From the NCBI GenBank assembly GCA_903838095.1, contig CAILXE010000205.1, forward strand, positions 1 through 5,833: a stretch of 5,833 nt of DNA, written 5' to 3'. Below, piece by piece: positions 4,727-5,833 of this stretch (position 1 is its first letter; every line of letters begins with the position of its first letter). Made by a program: the position numbers and the translations under genes. This DNA comes from an uncultured Chlorobiaceae bacterium. Lineage in GTDB: Bacteria > Bacteroidota > Chlorobiia > Chlorobiales > Chlorobiaceae. Below the pieces are notes generated by a model. That model saw nothing but the letters and a program-made list of their open reading frames with translations. It was not told the DNA's origin and searched no databases.

Positions 4727-5833
4727 TCAAGTTTTGGAAATGTAATAGGTCTTTTCATCAGGCCTGAACGGACGATTCAGCCAGAGAGGCCGACGAAGCC
4801 CGTCCGGTCCTGGCGCGGGCCTTGTCATGGCAAGCCACTCCTTGTAAATCTGGAAAGACCGTTCCGTATCGACCACAACATCCCCGTAGCGATCACCATC
4901 ATGCGCTTTTTCGATGCGCACCTTCTGATGCCAGCAGTGCATACCACTGATTGGGTCAGGGTGAACCGGGAAGGTGATGTTCTGGTGTACACCGCCGTCA
5001 GACCAGAATATTCTCGATGAATCGGGATCGCTGCTCTCATAAGGCTCAATACTCTCCTCAACTCTCATCTTCCATTTTCCGCCTCCTTCGCACTGGATCT
5101 TGACCCGGTTGGTTGACCAGCGGTTTGCCGCAGGATCCTCTTCCCGACGCCAGCGACCGATATGGTGCGAACAGGCAACCACGCCTGGACGAATACCTTC
5201 CGTTACCCATACCCGATTGACTGAAAAACCGATGTCTGTATTGACCCTGATGAGATCCCCATCTTCAAAGCCAAGACTCTTCGCGTCGGACGCATTCATC
5301 CAGACCGGATTGCGATGAGCAATCTCGGCAAGCCATTTGGCATTACCGGAACGGGAGTGAATCAAGACAGGAAGACGGAACGTCGGCACAAGCGCAAACT
5401 CACCCTTGCTCCGGTTCATGATCTCCTGGTGCACATGACTTTTGATGTAGACAGGAAGACGGTACTCTGGCCATTTCCAGTCGATCATCGTTTTGGAGTA
5501 GAGCTCCTGTTTGCGGGATGGCGTCGGGAACCCTGTATAATTGACACCATCAATCTGAACGCCGAGCGGTTTGCCGTTTTTCGTGATGACACCGGTCTCC
5601 TGCTGTACAGTGGAGCCTTGCAGATCAGCCTGCGATACAACTCTTTCATTGACCTTGTACACATTGGTTTCGACCTCGAAGGCGCCATACTTCTGCATGT
5701 ATCCCAACGCTGTCAGTCCCTCTTTGGCGGCCTTGTCCGAAAGACCCGGGACACGCTCAAAGATATAGCGGTAATACTCCTCAATCGTGATCTTTTCTCC
5801 GGGACGGTAAGGCGACATGCAATACTGCTTTAT
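4727..5833 (-). CDS. Molybdopterin oxidoreductase large subunit, SoeA/PsrA-like (C-terminal part)
   Basis: The reading frame is open to the window edge (five codons, IKQYC, precede the first visible Met at 5818-5816), so this is the last 368 residues of a larger protein; the Met at 5818 is almost certainly internal. From that Met, about 118-230 form the C-terminal molybdopterin-dinucleotide-binding domain: LVPTFRLPVLIHSRSGNAKWL (143-163), NPVWMNASDAKSLGFEDGDLIRV (170-192) and VVACSHHIGRWR (213-224). GMHCWHQKVRIEKAHDGD follows at 292-309. The SHHIGRWR and MHCWHQ motifs recall SoeA-type sulfite dehydrogenases and the polysulfide-reductase-like complexes of green sulfur bacteria. These use a bis-MGD molybdenum centre with an iron-sulfur subunit and a membrane anchor feeding quinone. 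The N-terminal FeS cluster, active site and any Tat signal are outside the window, so subcellular side and exact substrate cannot be read. The exporter follows directly, suggesting a sulfite-related role. Confidence 0.85.
   Translation of the reverse strand: MKQYCMSPYRPGEKITIEEYYRYIFERVPGLSDKAAKEGLTALGYMQKYGAFEVETNVYKVNERVVSQADLQGSTVQQETGVITKNGKPLGVQIDGVNYTGFPTPSRKQELYSKTMIDWKWPEYRLPVYIKSHVHQEIMNRSKGEFALVPTFRLPVLIHSRSGNAKWLAEIAHRNPVWMNASDAKSLGFEDGDLIRVNTDIGFSVNRVWVTEGIRPGVVACSHHIGRWRREEDPAANRWSTNRVKIQCEGGGKWKMRVEESIEPYESSDPDSSRIFWSDGGVHQNITFPVHPDPISGMHCWHQKVRIEKAHDGDRYGDVVVDTERSFQIYKEWLAMTRPAPGPDGLRRPLWLNRPFRPDEKTYYISKT

Noticed and set aside
1..5833. Mobile elements, CRISPR arrays, tRNA or rRNA genes
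   Set aside because: No transposase-like frames, terminal inverted repeats, spaced repeat arrays or tRNA-like folds were seen; the window is densely filled with metabolic genes.

Overview
The window looks like a green sulfur bacterium (Chlorobium/Pelodictyon/Prosthecochloris group) carrying part of its sulfur-oxidation island. This rests on gene content: the first 18 codons of dsrC follow a dsrN-type amidase, preceded by a TusA / rhodanese / DsrE-type sulfur-carrier set and a molybdopterin oxidoreductase of the SoeA/PsrA type with a TauE-like exporter. Base composition appears moderate (neither strongly AT- nor GC-rich), which fits that group. The species cannot be named from the sequence alone.

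All eight genes lie on the minus strand, so transcription runs from high to low coordinates. Block 1 (5833 to 3333) holds the 3' part of a molybdopterin oxidoreductase large subunit (soeA-like, cut by the window edge), a TauE/SafE-family permease and a small three-helix membrane protein. The three are closely spaced, with the second possibly overlapping its neighbours, so they probably form one operon. It ends at a clear hairpin plus T-run terminator (3259-3234).

Block 2 begins just after that terminator at a good promoter (-35 TTGCTT, 17-base spacer, -10 TATAAT; 3229-3201). It encodes a DsrE2/3-like protein, a single-domain rhodanese, TusA and DsrN. A 219-base leader then precedes dsrC, whose start (MAIEVNG...) runs off the low-coordinate end; dsrAB and the rest of dsr presumably follow outside the window.

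Inferred joint function: rhodanese, DsrE-like protein and TusA pass persulfide sulfur towards the cytoplasmic Dsr system. DsrN amidates the siroheme of DsrAB. DsrC carries the sulfur through the DsrAB/DsrMKJOP cycle. The sulfite released is oxidised by the SoeA-like enzyme or exported by the TauE-like permease. The window therefore holds the delivery end and the sulfite-disposal end of reverse dissimilatory sulfite reduction, lacking only the core. There are no tRNA or rRNA genes, CRISPR arrays or mobile elements, and no gene-free stretch exceeds 300 bases.
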